Shown: positions 48,072 through 57,472, counted from the first letter of the stretch. The stretch is 64,000 nucleotides of DNA from Candidatus Aenigmatarchaeota archaeon (GCA_016432325.1 CP066684.1:641018-705017); one strand, 5' to 3'. Numbers and translations: made by a program. Notes: generated by a model from the letters alone, not told the origin.

Positions 48072-48803
48072 TCAGGGGTACGCGCGCTTCAGCGTCTTCA
48101 TCAGCTCCTCGGCGTTTTCTATGCGCGTCAGCGCAACGGGTATGCTTTCCACTTCGCCTATGCGCAGCGCGATTTCGTCCAGCTCCTTCGGACCCTGGAA
48201 GACCACCAGGTTCGGCTTCAGGTTTGTGACCTTCAGGGCGACCATGGGGCTGCGGCCGGACGAGACGTTGGTGAATATCAGGGCGCGGTCGGTCGTCAGC
48301 CCGTAGATGTTGACCAGTTCGGTGGGAGAAAGCTCTATTATGGCCTTTATCGCGTCCACTATGGTATAACCGTAGATGTTCCTGTCGCCGAGATCCTCGC
48401 GCACCATTATCCTGCACTTTATCTCCTTGCAGAAGTCCTTGACGTTTACCGGAGTCGTAAACTCCTTGATGTCAAGCACGGCCGAAGAGAGGATATTCTT
48501 TGACGGGAATGAATAGAACTCGCGCAGAACCCGTCCGCCGCGCCTGTTGTCTATGTTGACAAGGGCCTCCACAAACCGTTGTATTATCTTTATACCGGGG
48601 CTGGTCCTGCGGCCGGACTCGTAGTCCGATATGACAGACGGCATGATGCGCAACTCGTCGGCAAGCTCGCGCTGGGATATCTTGAATATGTTGCGCCACT
48701 TCCTTACCGTGAGGCCGGGCTTGGTCGAGAGAACTATTTCGCCGCATATCTGTTTGATAAGGTTATCTTCGGCTATCTTATTTACGTCCAATGCAGCACC
48801 CAA
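48072..48803 (-). CDS. helix-turn-helix regulator, COG1709-like
   Basis: 243 residues from TTG 48803, leaderless from TATA GATTTAAATATCC (48822-48834, minus strand). Xre-type HTH at about 30-75 (VRKWRNIFKISQRELADELRIMPSVISDYESGRRTSPGIKIIQRFVEAL), followed by a conserved C-terminal domain (IYGYTIVDAIKAIIELSPTELVNIYGLTTDRALIFTNVSSGRSPMVALKV). Such proteins are common in archaea; ligand unknown. Its promoter abuts the replication origin. Confidence 0.85.
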   Translation of the reverse strand: MGAALDVNKIAEDNLIKQICGEIVLSTKPGLTVRKWRNIFKISQRELADELRIMPSVISDYESGRRTSPGIKIIQRFVEALVNIDNRRGGRVLREFYSFPSKNILSSAVLDIKEFTTPVNVKDFCKEIKCRIMVREDLGDRNIYGYTIVDAIKAIIELSPTELVNIYGLTTDRALIFTNVSSGRSPMVALKVTNLKPNLVVFQGPKELDEIALRIGEVESIPVALTRIENAEELMKTLKRAYP

Positions 48804-48847
48804 TACGTTTTGTCGATGTGGATATTTAAATCTGTCGAACCCTGCCT

Positions 48848-48977
48848 GACCCTTTCGTTTCGTCTGGAACGTCGGTATTCGTTTTTCGTGAAAACGAAAC
48901 GCATGGATATAGATATAACACTGTTATATCAAGATATAGATAAGAGAGGGATGTTGCAGTGGAAACGATGGGGTGGG
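48848..48977. other. replication origin with inverted ORB elements
   Basis: GTTGCAGTGGAAACGATGGG (48953-48972) matches the archaeal origin recognition box core CCAGTGGAAACGAAGGGG. An inverted copy lies at 48851-48870: CCTTTCGTTTCGTCTGGAAC, i.e. GTTCCAGACGAAACGAAAGG on the minus strand. Between them is an AT-rich stretch (48904-48946) suited for unwinding, with the TATAACA/TGTTATA palindrome. A weaker ORB-like GTGAAAACGAAACGC is at 48888-48902. orc1/cdc6 follows directly. Confidence 0.85.
48914..48928. promoter_or_regulatory. operator palindrome TATAACA-C-TGTTATA in the origin
   Basis: Third copy of the palindrome found at 36424 and 46134, in the middle of the AT-rich part of the origin. Confidence 0.6.
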
Positions 48978-49100
48978 AGGGTCTTACGAGACGTCGAAAG
49001 AGATACGACGCTAGCCCCAAACATTTCAGATCAAGAACGCACAGACGTCCAAACCGCCGGTTATATTTACTCACATAGCACACATTCTATAAACGTTCAA

Positions 49101-49184
49101 ACCATCGCTTCGTGTGGAGAAAAGCTTATATACACCCTCGTTTCGTATAGAGAATTCGCTCGCTTACCATGGTTTCGTATGGAG
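49101..49184 (+). promoter_or_regulatory. three direct repeats before orc1
   Basis: ACCATCGCTTCGTGTGGAG (49101-49119), ACCCTCGTTTCGTATAGAG (49134-49152) and ACCATGGTTTCGTATGGAG (49166-49184), spaced 33 and 32 nt, about three helical turns. TATA AGCTTATATACACC (49123-49136) lies between the first two. Likely operator or additional initiator sites. Confidence 0.65.
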
Positions 49185-49206
49185 CGCGTGTGGGGGTTGG
49201 TCGCGA

Positions 49207-50397
49207 ATGCAGATGTCTCTGGAAAACGTAATACAAGGATACCTTTCTAGACGAAGCCTGTTCAAGGACAGAAAACCGTTCAACGGCTACACGCCGGACG
49301 AAATTCTGCACCGCGACCGTGAGATAGAGACGGCGGCGTCGATACTCTCTCCGGCTCTGAAAAACCAGAGACCCTCAAATCTGTTCGTTTACGGCAAGCC
49401 AGGAACAGGGAAGACGACTGTGATAAACCGCGTCGCAGGCGAGATACAACGCCTCTCGGAGAACCACAACACGACGGTGAAGATGGCGTACCTGAACTGC
49501 AAGCTCAAAAACGCCGCCGACACGGAGTATCGTGTAATCGCTTCTCTCTGCAAGGCGTTTGGTCGCGACGTTCCGGCCACCGGACTACCGACCGTCAAGA
49601 TATACGACGCCTTCTTCGACGCACTTGAGGAGGCAGGCGGCACGACCATAATCGTGCTGGACGAGGTGGATTTCCTCGTCGCCAAGATAGGAGACGGCTT
49701 CCTCTACAACCTGACGCGCATCAACGACGACCTGAAGAAGGCGCGCGTTTCGATAATCGGCATATCCAACAACCTGTCCTTTACCGGGGCCCTGGATCCC
49801 CGCGTGCGTTCGTCGCTTTCGGAGGAAGAGCTGCTCTTCCCCCCGTACAACGCGCTGCAGCTGCGCGACATATTGAAAACGCGGGCGTCGATGGCGTTCA
49901 ACGAGGACGCCCTTGAAGAAGGGGTCATTGAGAAGTGCGCCGCCCTCGCGGCTCAGGAACACGGGGATGCGCGGCGCGCGCTCGACCTCCTGCGCGTCGC
50001 AGGCGAAATCGCCGAGCGCGAAGGGGCAGAACGCGTGCGGATATCACATGTTGACGTGGCGCAAGGCAAGCTGGACGAGGACCGCGTGCTGGATGCCATA
50101 CGCGCGCAGCCGCGCCAGTCGCAGACCGTTCTCTGGACGGTGATGCAGAACTCTGACGCGTCAACGGGCAACGTCTACGCTCTCTACGAAACCGCCTGCA
50201 AGAACAACGGCCTCAAGCCGCTGACGCAGAGGCGCGTCTCGGACCTCATATCAGAGCTTGACGTGCTGGGCGTCGTGGAGACGCGCGTGGTCAGCAAGGG
50301 CCGTTACGGCCGCACACGCATAATACAGGCAAGGATACCGCCGCATCTTCAGGCTCATGTGAGGGACGTGCTTGTGAAAGAGTTCTTCTTCGCATAG
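49207..50397 (+). CDS. orc1: origin recognition protein Orc1/Cdc6
   Basis: 396 residues from ATG 49207 (ATG 49213 possible); the frame is open to 49114 but that lies before the promoter. Binds ORB sites and loads MCM. Walker A VYGKPGTGKTT (about 61-71), Walker B IIVLDEVDFL, sensor-1 IGISNNLSF, then AAA+ lid (EHGDARRALDLLRVAGEIAE) and C-terminal winged helix (LTQRRVSDLISELDVLGVVETRVVSKGRYGRTRII). Adjacent origin elements strongly support the role. Confidence 0.95.
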   Translation: MQMSLENVIQGYLSRRSLFKDRKPFNGYTPDEILHRDREIETAASILSPALKNQRPSNLFVYGKPGTGKTTVINRVAGEIQRLSENHNTTVKMAYLNCKLKNAADTEYRVIASLCKAFGRDVPATGLPTVKIYDAFFDALEEAGGTTIIVLDEVDFLVAKIGDGFLYNLTRINDDLKKARVSIIGISNNLSFTGALDPRVRSSLSEEELLFPPYNALQLRDILKTRASMAFNEDALEEGVIEKCAALAAQEHGDARRALDLLRVAGEIAEREGAERVRISHVDVAQGKLDEDRVLDAIRAQPRQSQTVLWTVMQNSDASTGNVYALYETACKNNGLKPLTQRRVSDLISELDVLGVVETRVVSKGRYGRTRIIQARIPPHLQAHVRDVLVKEFFFA

Positions 50398-50416
50398 AAT
50401 ACGACAGCGTGGGAAA

Positions 50417-51391
50417 ATGGACGTCGTTGACGAGATGCTGCGAAAGGGGATGCTGCTGTCGCCGGAAGCCGCCGCAGTCCTGCGCAGGAAGCCGGAGCTC
50501 GTTTCAACACTGAGCGTTTCCGGCACGGTCGTCACGCTCGGAGACGTCGAACGTCCGTCTGTCGTGTGGTCCGCGCCGCAGAAAAATGCGTCCTCTGTCA
50601 GCGAGCTTGCCGAATTCTACGCCGCGCGCTTCGCGTTCTACCGCGGTCTCCTCGAGGCCAAGGCCGACCGCGCGTTGCTCGTTTCAATGTCGCAGGCGGC
50701 CGGCCACGGTTCGCGCGCGAGCATAATCGGAATCGTCCGCGAGGTCGGGCAGGGCTTTGCCGTGCTGGAAGACGGGACGAAAACTTTGCGCGTTCGGACA
50801 CAAGAGAAGCTGCTCGAGGACGAGTGTGTGCTCGTGACAGGGACGATGGACCGCGACGCGCTTGTCGCGGAGACGATACTGTTCCCGGACGTGCCCATCG
50901 GGCACGCGGCCAAGACGTCGGCCAAGGAGGCGCGGCTTGTCGTCTGTGTTGACCCAGTCGCCGCCAACGCCACAGTCCTCATAACGAACGCGTCCGCGGA
51001 CAGTTCGCGCATGAACTTCGCCGCAGGCAACTCCGTGGTGTGGCCAGACGGCGCTGACGGAACGCGCCCGGTCTCCCCGTGCCTCCTGAACATCAACGGT
51101 CTCTTCGTACTGTTCCACAGGATATCCGCGGCCGATCTCCAGCGCATCGCAGACGCGCCTGTCGACAAGGCGGCCATACGCCTCCTGCGTTCGAGGCATA
51201 TCGACCCGCGGAACACGCTTCCGGGCGATCCTCTGCTTCTGCGAGACGTCCCGGACATAGTCGTTCTGGACACAGGCGTGGCGTTCTCGGCAAACTACAA
51301 AGGCGTTACTGTCGTGTCGCCGTCGCGCGAACGCGCGTACGAGATAGACCTGAGAACGCGCGAAGTCAAGGAATTCAAAGCGCAGGCCTGA
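50417..51391 (+). CDS. degenerate PolD small subunit (DP1-like)
   Basis: 324 residues. OB-fold part with EVGQGFAVLEDGTKTLRVRTQEKLLEDECVLVTGTMDRDALVAETILFPDVP, as in DP1, then a phosphoesterase-like part ending LRSRHIDPRNTLPGDPLLLRDVPDIVVLDTG. In active DP1 this part has S-D-X-H-X-G-S, GNHD, YHG and TGH-H; here the corresponding places read CVDPVAA, AGNSVV, LFHRIS and LDTGVAF. The metal ligands are gone, so proofreading activity is unlikely; it would be structural, like eukaryotic B-subunits. Shorter than most DP1. 19 nt after orc1. Confidence 0.75.
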   Translation: MDVVDEMLRKGMLLSPEAAAVLRRKPELVSTLSVSGTVVTLGDVERPSVVWSAPQKNASSVSELAEFYAARFAFYRGLLEAKADRALLVSMSQAAGHGSRASIIGIVREVGQGFAVLEDGTKTLRVRTQEKLLEDECVLVTGTMDRDALVAETILFPDVPIGHAAKTSAKEARLVVCVDPVAANATVLITNASADSSRMNFAAGNSVVWPDGADGTRPVSPCLLNINGLFVLFHRISAADLQRIADAPVDKAAIRLLRSRHIDPRNTLPGDPLLLRDVPDIVVLDTGVAFSANYKGVTVVSPSRERAYEIDLRTREVKEFKAQA

Positions 51392-51893
51392 GATGGGACC
51401 ACGGGATGTGAGTCTCCGCGAACAGGTCCGCGCGCAGGTTTTCCACATGGACAGAACCGACGTCGACGGATTCGAATCGCGTTGCATACGCCCCGCACCA
51501 GTCAGCGACCCTTTTCGGCGTCAGCGTCTCGCTCTTGTGGAAAAACAGTCTGCTGTGGAATCCGTTGGCCCCCCACTTCTGGGCTCTGGCCGACACGTGG
51601 CCGCCTGTAACGTCGGCTATGAAATCGGCGGTAGACGCGGCGTCCTCACTACGACCGCGTTCCGTGTAGACGTCGACTCTTGGAGAGTGCTTGCCGTTGA
51701 GCCGTATGAAATGGCGTGCGTCGTAAGACGCGCCGCCCGGACCGCGAAGATTGACGTCAACGCGCCTGCACGCATCTTCCGGAAGCATCCTCAGTTCGTC
51801 CAGCGTCGGCGCGCCTATCACGTAGTCCGTTAAAATTATCGGAGCTTCCGGCACCTCGTCTCCAGTCGGTTTAAGAACGTCAAACAGTCCCAT
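51375..51893 (-). CDS. hypothetical protein
   Basis: 172 residues, leaderless from TATA CGCTTAAATAGG (51918-51929, minus strand). No recognised domain; contains RVDVNLRGPGGASYDARHFIRLNGKHSPRVDVYTERG and a C-terminal alpha/beta stretch. Overlaps the DP1-like gene by 17 nt at the 3' ends. Confidence 0.6.
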   Translation of the reverse strand: MGLFDVLKPTGDEVPEAPIILTDYVIGAPTLDELRMLPEDACRRVDVNLRGPGGASYDARHFIRLNGKHSPRVDVYTERGRSEDAASTADFIADVTGGHVSARAQKWGANGFHSRLFFHKSETLTPKRVADWCGAYATRFESVDVGSVHVENLRADLFAETHIPWSHLRPAL

Positions 51894-52020
51894 AAAATCC
51901 CTTCAATAAACGCACTAACCTATTTAAGCGGCACGAAACGCGCCGCACAAACCTCTATAATCCGCGCCACAAATCTATTTTATACTACGAGTGCAACTAA
52001 AACGCCTTCGGGGGTTAGGC

Positions 52021-54711
52021 ATGCGGCTGCAGGTATTGGACGCAGACTACACAATGCTGGACAACAAGCCTCTGATGCGCATATTCTGCAAGCGGCCCGA
52101 CGGGAAGAGCGTGTGCGTCTTCTACCGGAACTTCCTGCCTTATCTCTACGCGCTTCCGCGGGGCAGCGACGAGGACGTGACGGCGCTTCTCAGGAAAAGG
52201 TTCGGCGGCGAGCTCCTTAACGTCGAGCGCGTCGAGCGTTTCCTGCCTATCGGCTACAACGACACGCCGGCGAAGCTTCTTAAAATAACGCTCCGCACGC
52301 CCTCGAAGGTGCCGGAAGCGAAGGAGGCGCTCGCGTCCATCGCAGAGCTGTACGAAGCGGACGTCCTGTTTCGCTACAGATTCTTTTCCGATTTCGGCAT
52401 CGGCGGCATGGGATGGATAGACGTCGAAGGTTCCAACGCGAGCACGTCTACGGTTTACTGCCCTGTGATAGAGGCGACGTCAATAACGCCCGTCCAATCG
52501 GAGGAAAACGTGCCTCTGCGCTACATGTCTCTCGACATCGAATGCGTTCCTCTTGAGATGGCCGGAATAGCCGGGGCCGAGAAAGACCCGATAATAATGA
52601 TGTCCCTGATATTCGAGCCCGGGCACAAGGACAGGCGTAGCGTGGTCCTCGCCTCAAGACTCGGCATCACGAACGCCGAATGCTATCCGGACGAGAAGCA
52701 GATGCTCCAGGCGTTCATCGACGTCGTGCGAGCGTACGACCCCGACGTGCTCGTGGGTTACAATATCCAGAACTTCGACCTCCCGTACATCCTCAAACGC
52801 CTGGAGATTCACGGCTTGGAACGCAAGCTAGGCCGCGCGGACAAGACGACGTTTACGCGCACCATGGTCGGCAAGCAGGCCACGGACGTCATTGGCCGTG
52901 TGGTCGCGGACCCGTACGTGATAATACGAAAACCCGACATAAGCACCATGCCGGGGTTCGCCAGGTTCAAGCGTTATGATCTCAACACGGTCGCGCACGA
53001 CCTCCTCGGCGAGGAGAAGATAAAGATAGACCACAAGGAGATGCGTGACGCGTGGCTGGCCCGCCAGAAGATGGAGACGTACGTCGAGTACTGCCGCAAG
53101 GACGCGGCGCTTGCGCTTAACATACTGCTGAAATACCAGATGATGGACAAGTACGTCGCCATCGCGCGCCTCTCCGGGATCACGCTGCAGGACTCGATCA
53201 ACGGCGGCCAGAGCACGCGCATAGAAAATCTCCTGCTCAACGAGTTCAACAGGCGCGGCTTCGTGATGCCCCTCAAGCCCGGGGACGAGGAAGACGCAGA
53301 ACGCGAAGCGGAACGAGGGCAGACGGAGTACAAAGGAGGTCTCGTGCTCGAGCCGGAGAAAGGACTGCACACGGACGGCTGTATTGCCGTATTGGACTTC
53401 AAGAGTCTGTATCCTTCGATAATCATGACCTACAACGTCTGTCCCACAACGCTCGTCAGGAGCGACACGAACGCGTCGCTCAACGTCTCTCCAGCAGGCG
53501 CCAAGTTCGTGACGGCGGACGTCCGCGAAGGAATACTGCCCGCGATACTCGGCAGGCTGATAGACGAGCGCGCGGCGGTGAAGAAGCAGATGAAGTCCGC
53601 CAGCGGAACGGCCAAGGCCGTGCTGGACGCCAAGCAGTTCGCCCTGAAGATGGCCACGAATTCGTTCTACGGCTACACAGGATACCTGCGCGCGCGGATA
53701 TACGTCCTGGACGTGGCGAACGCGATAACGGCATACGGGCGCACGCTGATAGAACAGACCAGGGACACGATAGAAGGCCACGGCTACAAGGTCGTCTACG
53801 GCGACACGGACTCAGTGATGATAAAAATCCCCACGCGAAACCTGGACGAGGCCTACACCATAGGAAACGACCTCTCGCGCGAGATAACGGAATCCCTGCC
53901 CGGAAGGCTCGAACTGGACTTCGATAAAATCTTCCGCTCGTTCCTCATTCTTACCAAGAAGCGCTACGCCGGATGGTCCTTCGAGAAGACGGGCGACAAA
54001 TGGAGCGACAAGATAGAGATGAAGGGAATCGAGACCGTGCGCCGCGACTGGTGCGATCTCGTGTCAGAGACAATGGAAAACGTGATAGAGACCATCCTGA
54101 AGGAAGGCGACATCGGCAAGGCGATGGGAACCGTCAAGGAGCAGGTCGAGCGGCTCAAGCAGGGAAACGTGGACATCTACAAGCTGGCGATAACGAAAGG
54201 CCTCACGAAGAGCACGGAGCGCTACGACGGGATGCTGCCGCACGTGGAGCTGGCGAAGCGGATGAAGAAGCGCGGCGGCGCGCCCGCGGCCGGCGACAGG
54301 ATACAGTTCGTAATCGTTTCCGGGAACGCCCTGATAAGCCAGCGCGCCGAAGACCCCGAGTACATTATACAGAACAAGCTAAGGATAGACAGCGACTACT
54401 ATATCGGCTCGCAGCTGCTGCCGCCTCTGGAGCGCATCTTTGCCGTGATGGGAATCGAACGCAACGAGCTGACCGGCGGAGGCCGCCAGATAAGCCTCTT
54501 CGAAGCCATGAACGGCGGCAAGCCCCAGCGGAAGTTCTCTGTTGTGAGCGAGATGAACCCCGACAAGGCGGTCGTCACCAACGTCGAGGGCTTTTCGTGC
54601 CGCTCCTGCAAAACAACGTTCCGCCGCGTGCCGATTCTCGGCAAGTGCGACTGCGGCGGAGAAATCTACGCGTACGGCGGCGGCATGATGGGCAAGACAG
54701 TGGCGGTTTGA
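52021..54711 (+). CDS. polB: family-B DNA polymerase
   Basis: 896 resid from ATG 52021 (GGGGGTTAGGC upstream). 3'-5' exonuclease motifs: LDIECVP (Exo I), VGYNIQNFDLPY (Exo II), YCRKDAALAL (Exo III). Polymerase motifs: DFKSLYPSIIMTYNVCP (A), KMATNSFYGYTGY (B), VYGDTDSV (C). All catalytic acids are present. A C-terminal zinc-binding tail CRSCKTTFRRVPILGKCDCGG (two CXXC-type pairs) is also visible. Replicative or repair polymerase. Its stop overlaps the next gene's start (ATGA). Confidence 0.96.
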   Translation: MRLQVLDADYTMLDNKPLMRIFCKRPDGKSVCVFYRNFLPYLYALPRGSDEDVTALLRKRFGGELLNVERVERFLPIGYNDTPAKLLKITLRTPSKVPEAKEALASIAELYEADVLFRYRFFSDFGIGGMGWIDVEGSNASTSTVYCPVIEATSITPVQSEENVPLRYMSLDIECVPLEMAGIAGAEKDPIIMMSLIFEPGHKDRRSVVLASRLGITNAECYPDEKQMLQAFIDVVRAYDPDVLVGYNIQNFDLPYILKRLEIHGLERKLGRADKTTFTRTMVGKQATDVIGRVVADPYVIIRKPDISTMPGFARFKRYDLNTVAHDLLGEEKIKIDHKEMRDAWLARQKMETYVEYCRKDAALALNILLKYQMMDKYVAIARLSGITLQDSINGGQSTRIENLLLNEFNRRGFVMPLKPGDEEDAEREAERGQTEYKGGLVLEPEKGLHTDGCIAVLDFKSLYPSIIMTYNVCPTTLVRSDTNASLNVSPAGAKFVTADVREGILPAILGRLIDERAAVKKQMKSASGTAKAVLDAKQFALKMATNSFYGYTGYLRARIYVLDVANAITAYGRTLIEQTRDTIEGHGYKVVYGDTDSVMIKIPTRNLDEAYTIGNDLSREITESLPGRLELDFDKIFRSFLILTKKRYAGWSFEKTGDKWSDKIEMKGIETVRRDWCDLVSETMENVIETILKEGDIGKAMGTVKEQVERLKQGNVDIYKLAITKGLTKSTERYDGMLPHVELAKRMKKRGGAPAAGDRIQFVIVSGNALISQRAEDPEYIIQNKLRIDSDYYIGSQLLPPLERIFAVMGIERNELTGGGRQISLFEAMNGGKPQRKFSVVSEMNPDKAVVTNVEGFSCRSCKTTFRRVPILGKCDCGGEIYAYGGGMMGKTVAV

Positions 54712-55175
54712 TGAACGTTCTGGATATATCGCTCTTCCTTTCCGTCTGGGCGCCGTGGTTCGCCGTCCTGCTCGCGACGCCCCTTATCATGCACACGAAG
54801 AACTATCGCCGGGCTGTTTTGTACGTCGCTCTTCTCTTCGCCGTGCTGGCCGCCGTGGCAGCCGTCAAGACGCTCACTGCCATTCCGCGGCCGGACGGCG
54901 CGCTGATTCCAGAACTCGGTTCGTCGTTCCCGAGCGGCCATGCGGCTCTTGCGTTCGTCCCTCTAGGATTCTACTGGTCGCTCGTGCGATGGCCGCACCG
55001 TATCGCGCTCTTCTTATTTGGCGCGCTGGTCGCATACTCTCGGCTCGTCCTGAACGTCCACTATCCAATCGATGTAGTCGCAGGCGGGCTGATAGGATTC
55101 GCCGTTCCATACGCTGTTATGAGGAACGAGAGAACAGTGCTTCGCCTGGTGCACAGAATCGTAAAGGAGCGCTAG
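54711..55175 (+). CDS. PAP2-family phosphatase
   Basis: 154 residues, about four membrane helices. Complete acid-phosphatase signature: KTLTAIPRP (about 45-53), SFPSGHAA (about 64-71) and SRLVLNVHYPIDVVAG (about 102-117). Removes phosphate from lipid pyrophosphates such as undecaprenyl- or dolichyl-PP. Translationally coupled to polB, with no obvious functional link. Confidence 0.9.
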   Translation: MNVLDISLFLSVWAPWFAVLLATPLIMHTKNYRRAVLYVALLFAVLAAVAAVKTLTAIPRPDGALIPELGSSFPSGHAALAFVPLGFYWSLVRWPHRIALFLFGALVAYSRLVLNVHYPIDVVAGGLIGFAVPYAVMRNERTVLRLVHRIVKER

Positions 55176-55176
55176 T

Positions 55177-56814
55177 CTACATTCCGTCCATGCCGCCGGG
55201 CGGCATCTGCGGTCCGCCGCCGCTGAGCTTCGACGCGGTCACGATGTCGTCTATTCTCAAAAGCATCTCCGCGGCCTCGGACGCGGACTTTATCGCCTGC
55301 GTCTTTATCTTGAGCGGTTCGATGACGCCTGCTTTCCACATGTCCACGACATTCCCCGCGTAGACGTCGACACCTGAGTGCTTGCCTCCCTTCTCGTGCG
55401 CGGCTCGCAGTTCGACGAGGATGTCTATCGGGTCCAGTCCGGCGTTCTCCGCGAGCGTGCGCGGTATCGATTCCAGAGCGTCCGCGAACGCTTGGATGGC
55501 GAGCTGTTCTCGCCCGGAGTATTTCTGGCTGAAGACGCGCAGTTTTCTTGCGACCTCCGCTTCTGGCGCGCCGCCACCTGCAGTAACGCGTCCTGTTTCA
55601 AGGGCCGCTGCTATACCGCCTATCGCGTCGGTCATCGCGCGTTCTATCTCGTCTATGACGTGTTCTGTTCCGCCTCGTATGAGTATTGAAACGGCCTTGG
55701 GGCTCTTGCATTCGCGCACGAACACCATTCGCTCTCCGGCGACCTTCTTCTCTTCTACAAGCTTCGCATAACCAAGGTCGTCCTTCGAGAGCGCGTCAAG
55801 GTTCGTTACGACACGCGCTCCTGTCGCGCGTGCAAGCGCGTCCATGTCGCTCTTCTTGACGCGGCGCGTCGCGGCGACCCCTGCCTTCTGCAGGTAGTGC
55901 TGGGCCGGATCTTCTATACCCTTCTGGCAGAATATGAGGTTCGCGCCCGAAGCGACGACCTTCTCGACCATCTTCTTCAACATCTTGTCTTCCTGTTCGA
56001 GGAACGCCTCCAGCTGGTCAGGCGACGTTATCTCTATCTTCGCGTCCGTTTCCGTCTCCTTGACTTCCAGAGCGACGTCGAGCAATGCAATCTTGGCGTC
56101 TTTCACGACCTTGGGCATCCCGGAGTGAATTATCTCCTTATCCACGACGACTCCCATGATCAGTTCCGTGTCTTCAACGCCCCCGCCCGTCTTCTTTTCA
56201 AGCTTGATATTCTCATCGTCGACGCTGCCGTCGTTCTCCCTTACGAGAAGAACGGCGTCCATCGCCAGTTGCGCGAGATGCTCGCTGGCGCGCTCGGCGC
56301 TCTTGCCTGTCATCGCCGTTATCGCAATCTGCTTGAGAACGTTCTTGTCCTTGCTGAGATCCACCTTCTCCGCGCCTTCGTTCAGAATTTTCAGAGACTC
56401 TTCTCTGGCCATCTTGTAGCCCTTTGCTATTACGGTCGGGTGAACTTCTTGGTCTATCAGATCTTCAGCGCGCTTGAGCAGTTCTGCGGCTATGACGACA
56501 GCCGTGGTTGTTCCGTCGCCGACTTCCTCTTCCTGTGTTTTGGCGACTTCGACGAGCATCTTCGCCGCCGGGTGTTCTATCTCCATCTCTTCGAGAATTG
56601 TAACGCCGTCGTTCGTTATTACGATGTCGCCCATGCTGTCCACGAGCATCTTGTCCATGCCTTTCGGCCCGAGCGTCGTTCGCACTGTGTCGCCCACCGC
56701 TCGCGCGGCAGCGATGTTGGATTTCTGGGCTCCTTTGCCCGTGTTGCGCAGCGTGCCCTCGGGCAGTATGAATATAGGTTGCGTTCCGCTTGGCAGTCCT
56801 GGCATTCCGTTCAT
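55177..56814 (-). CDS. thsA: thermosome subunit (group II chaperonin)
   Basis: 545 residues from ATG 56814 with GGGGGT upstream; ATG 56829 adds five. ATP-driven folding chamber. Motifs: [59 protein letters not shown], and [15 protein letters not shown]-terminal Gly/Met tail. TATA GGTTTAAATAGC (56879-56890, minus strand). Only one subunit gene in the window. Ends one nucleotide after the PAP2 stop. Confidence 0.96.
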   Translation of the reverse strand: MNGMPGLPSGTQPIFILPEGTLRNTGKGAQKSNIAAARAVGDTVRTTLGPKGMDKMLVDSMGDIVITNDGVTILEEMEIEHPAAKMLVEVAKTQEEEVGDGTTTAVVIAAELLKRAEDLIDQEVHPTVIAKGYKMAREESLKILNEGAEKVDLSKDKNVLKQIAITAMTGKSAERASEHLAQLAMDAVLLVRENDGSVDDENIKLEKKTGGGVEDTELIMGVVVDKEIIHSGMPKVVKDAKIALLDVALEVKETETDAKIEITSPDQLEAFLEQEDKMLKKMVEKVVASGANLIFCQKGIEDPAQHYLQKAGVAATRRVKKSDMDALARATGARVVTNLDALSKDDLGYAKLVEEKKVAGERMVFVRECKSPKAVSILIRGGTEHVIDEIERAMTDAIGGIAAALETGRVTAGGGAPEAEVARKLRVFSQKYSGREQLAIQAFADALESIPRTLAENAGLDPIDILVELRAAHEKGGKHSGVDVYAGNVVDMWKAGVIEPLKIKTQAIKSASEAAEMLLRIDDIVTASKLSGGGPQMPPGGMDGM

Positions 56815-56878
56815 ATTTGTTACCCCCAAATGTTATCCCTAAAAGGATTGCGTCTTGCGTAACGTAACAGCCGAATCA

Positions 56879-56890
56879 GCTATTTAAACC
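56879..56890. promoter_or_regulatory. shared TATA box, thermosome and 56917 gene
   Basis: GCTATTTAAACC on +, GGTTTAAATAGC on minus. Confidence 0.55.
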
Positions 56891-56916
56891 TTACCGGAGA
56901 GCATCGGAGGGATACT

Positions 56917-57162
56917 ATGGTATTTGTGTGGCAGGACGCGGCCTTTACGATTGGCCAGCTGATTTTCATGATTAGCCTTCTTCCTACTGTCATGGACCGG
57001 AAATCTCAGGTGCCTCGACAGACCAGCGTTACTACGACCGCGATTATGCTCGGATTCGCTGTGACGTACGTGTCCTTAAATCTCTACTTCGCCGCCGCCC
57101 TGAGCTGCCTGCTGGCAATAATGTGGGGAGTCGTGGCGTGGAAGCGGCCCGTAAAAAAGTGA
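56917..57162 (+). CDS. small membrane protein
   Basis: 81 residues with three hydrophobic stretches (about 9-25, 42-60, 60-75) and a basic C-terminus (WKRPVKK). Leaderless. Family not recognised. Confidence 0.6.
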   Translation: MVFVWQDAAFTIGQLIFMISLLPTVMDRKSQVPRQTSVTTTAIMLGFAVTYVSLNLYFAAALSCLLAIMWGVVAWKRPVKK

Positions 57163-57171
57163 TGATGGACC

Positions 57172-57438
57172 CTAACGAATCCTTCTGTCTTGAGAGTCAT
57201 CGCACCGAATCTCGTGAAACCCTCCACTGGCGACTTCCCGCGCCATCTGAGCCGCGCTCCAATAATCCCAAAACCTCATCCCGCCTTCACCAATAATCAG
57301 ACCGTAATACACGTCCGTGGCCTTGGCGCCGTCGGACGGTTCCGCCGGGAAGAGGATGGTAGCTAACCATCTATACCCAAGATCGCTCTCCCAAGCACGA
57401 ATGACTTTCTTCCCATCGGCGAGCAAAGTCCTACTCAT
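57172..57438 (-). CDS. small hypothetical protein
   Basis: 88 residues from ATG 57438, leaderless from TATA GTCTTTATATCG (57459-57470, minus strand). An open frame continues upstream through tRNA-Ile, but that part is not coding. Beta-rich with YYGLIIGEGGMRFWDYWSAAQMAREVASGG. Family not recognised. Confidence 0.6.
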   Translation of the reverse strand: MSRTLLADGKKVIRAWESDLGYRWLATILFPAEPSDGAKATDVYYGLIIGEGGMRFWDYWSAAQMAREVASGGFHEIRCDDSQDRRIR

Positions 57439-57472
57439 GGTCGACGTTACACCCAAATCGATATAAAGACAA

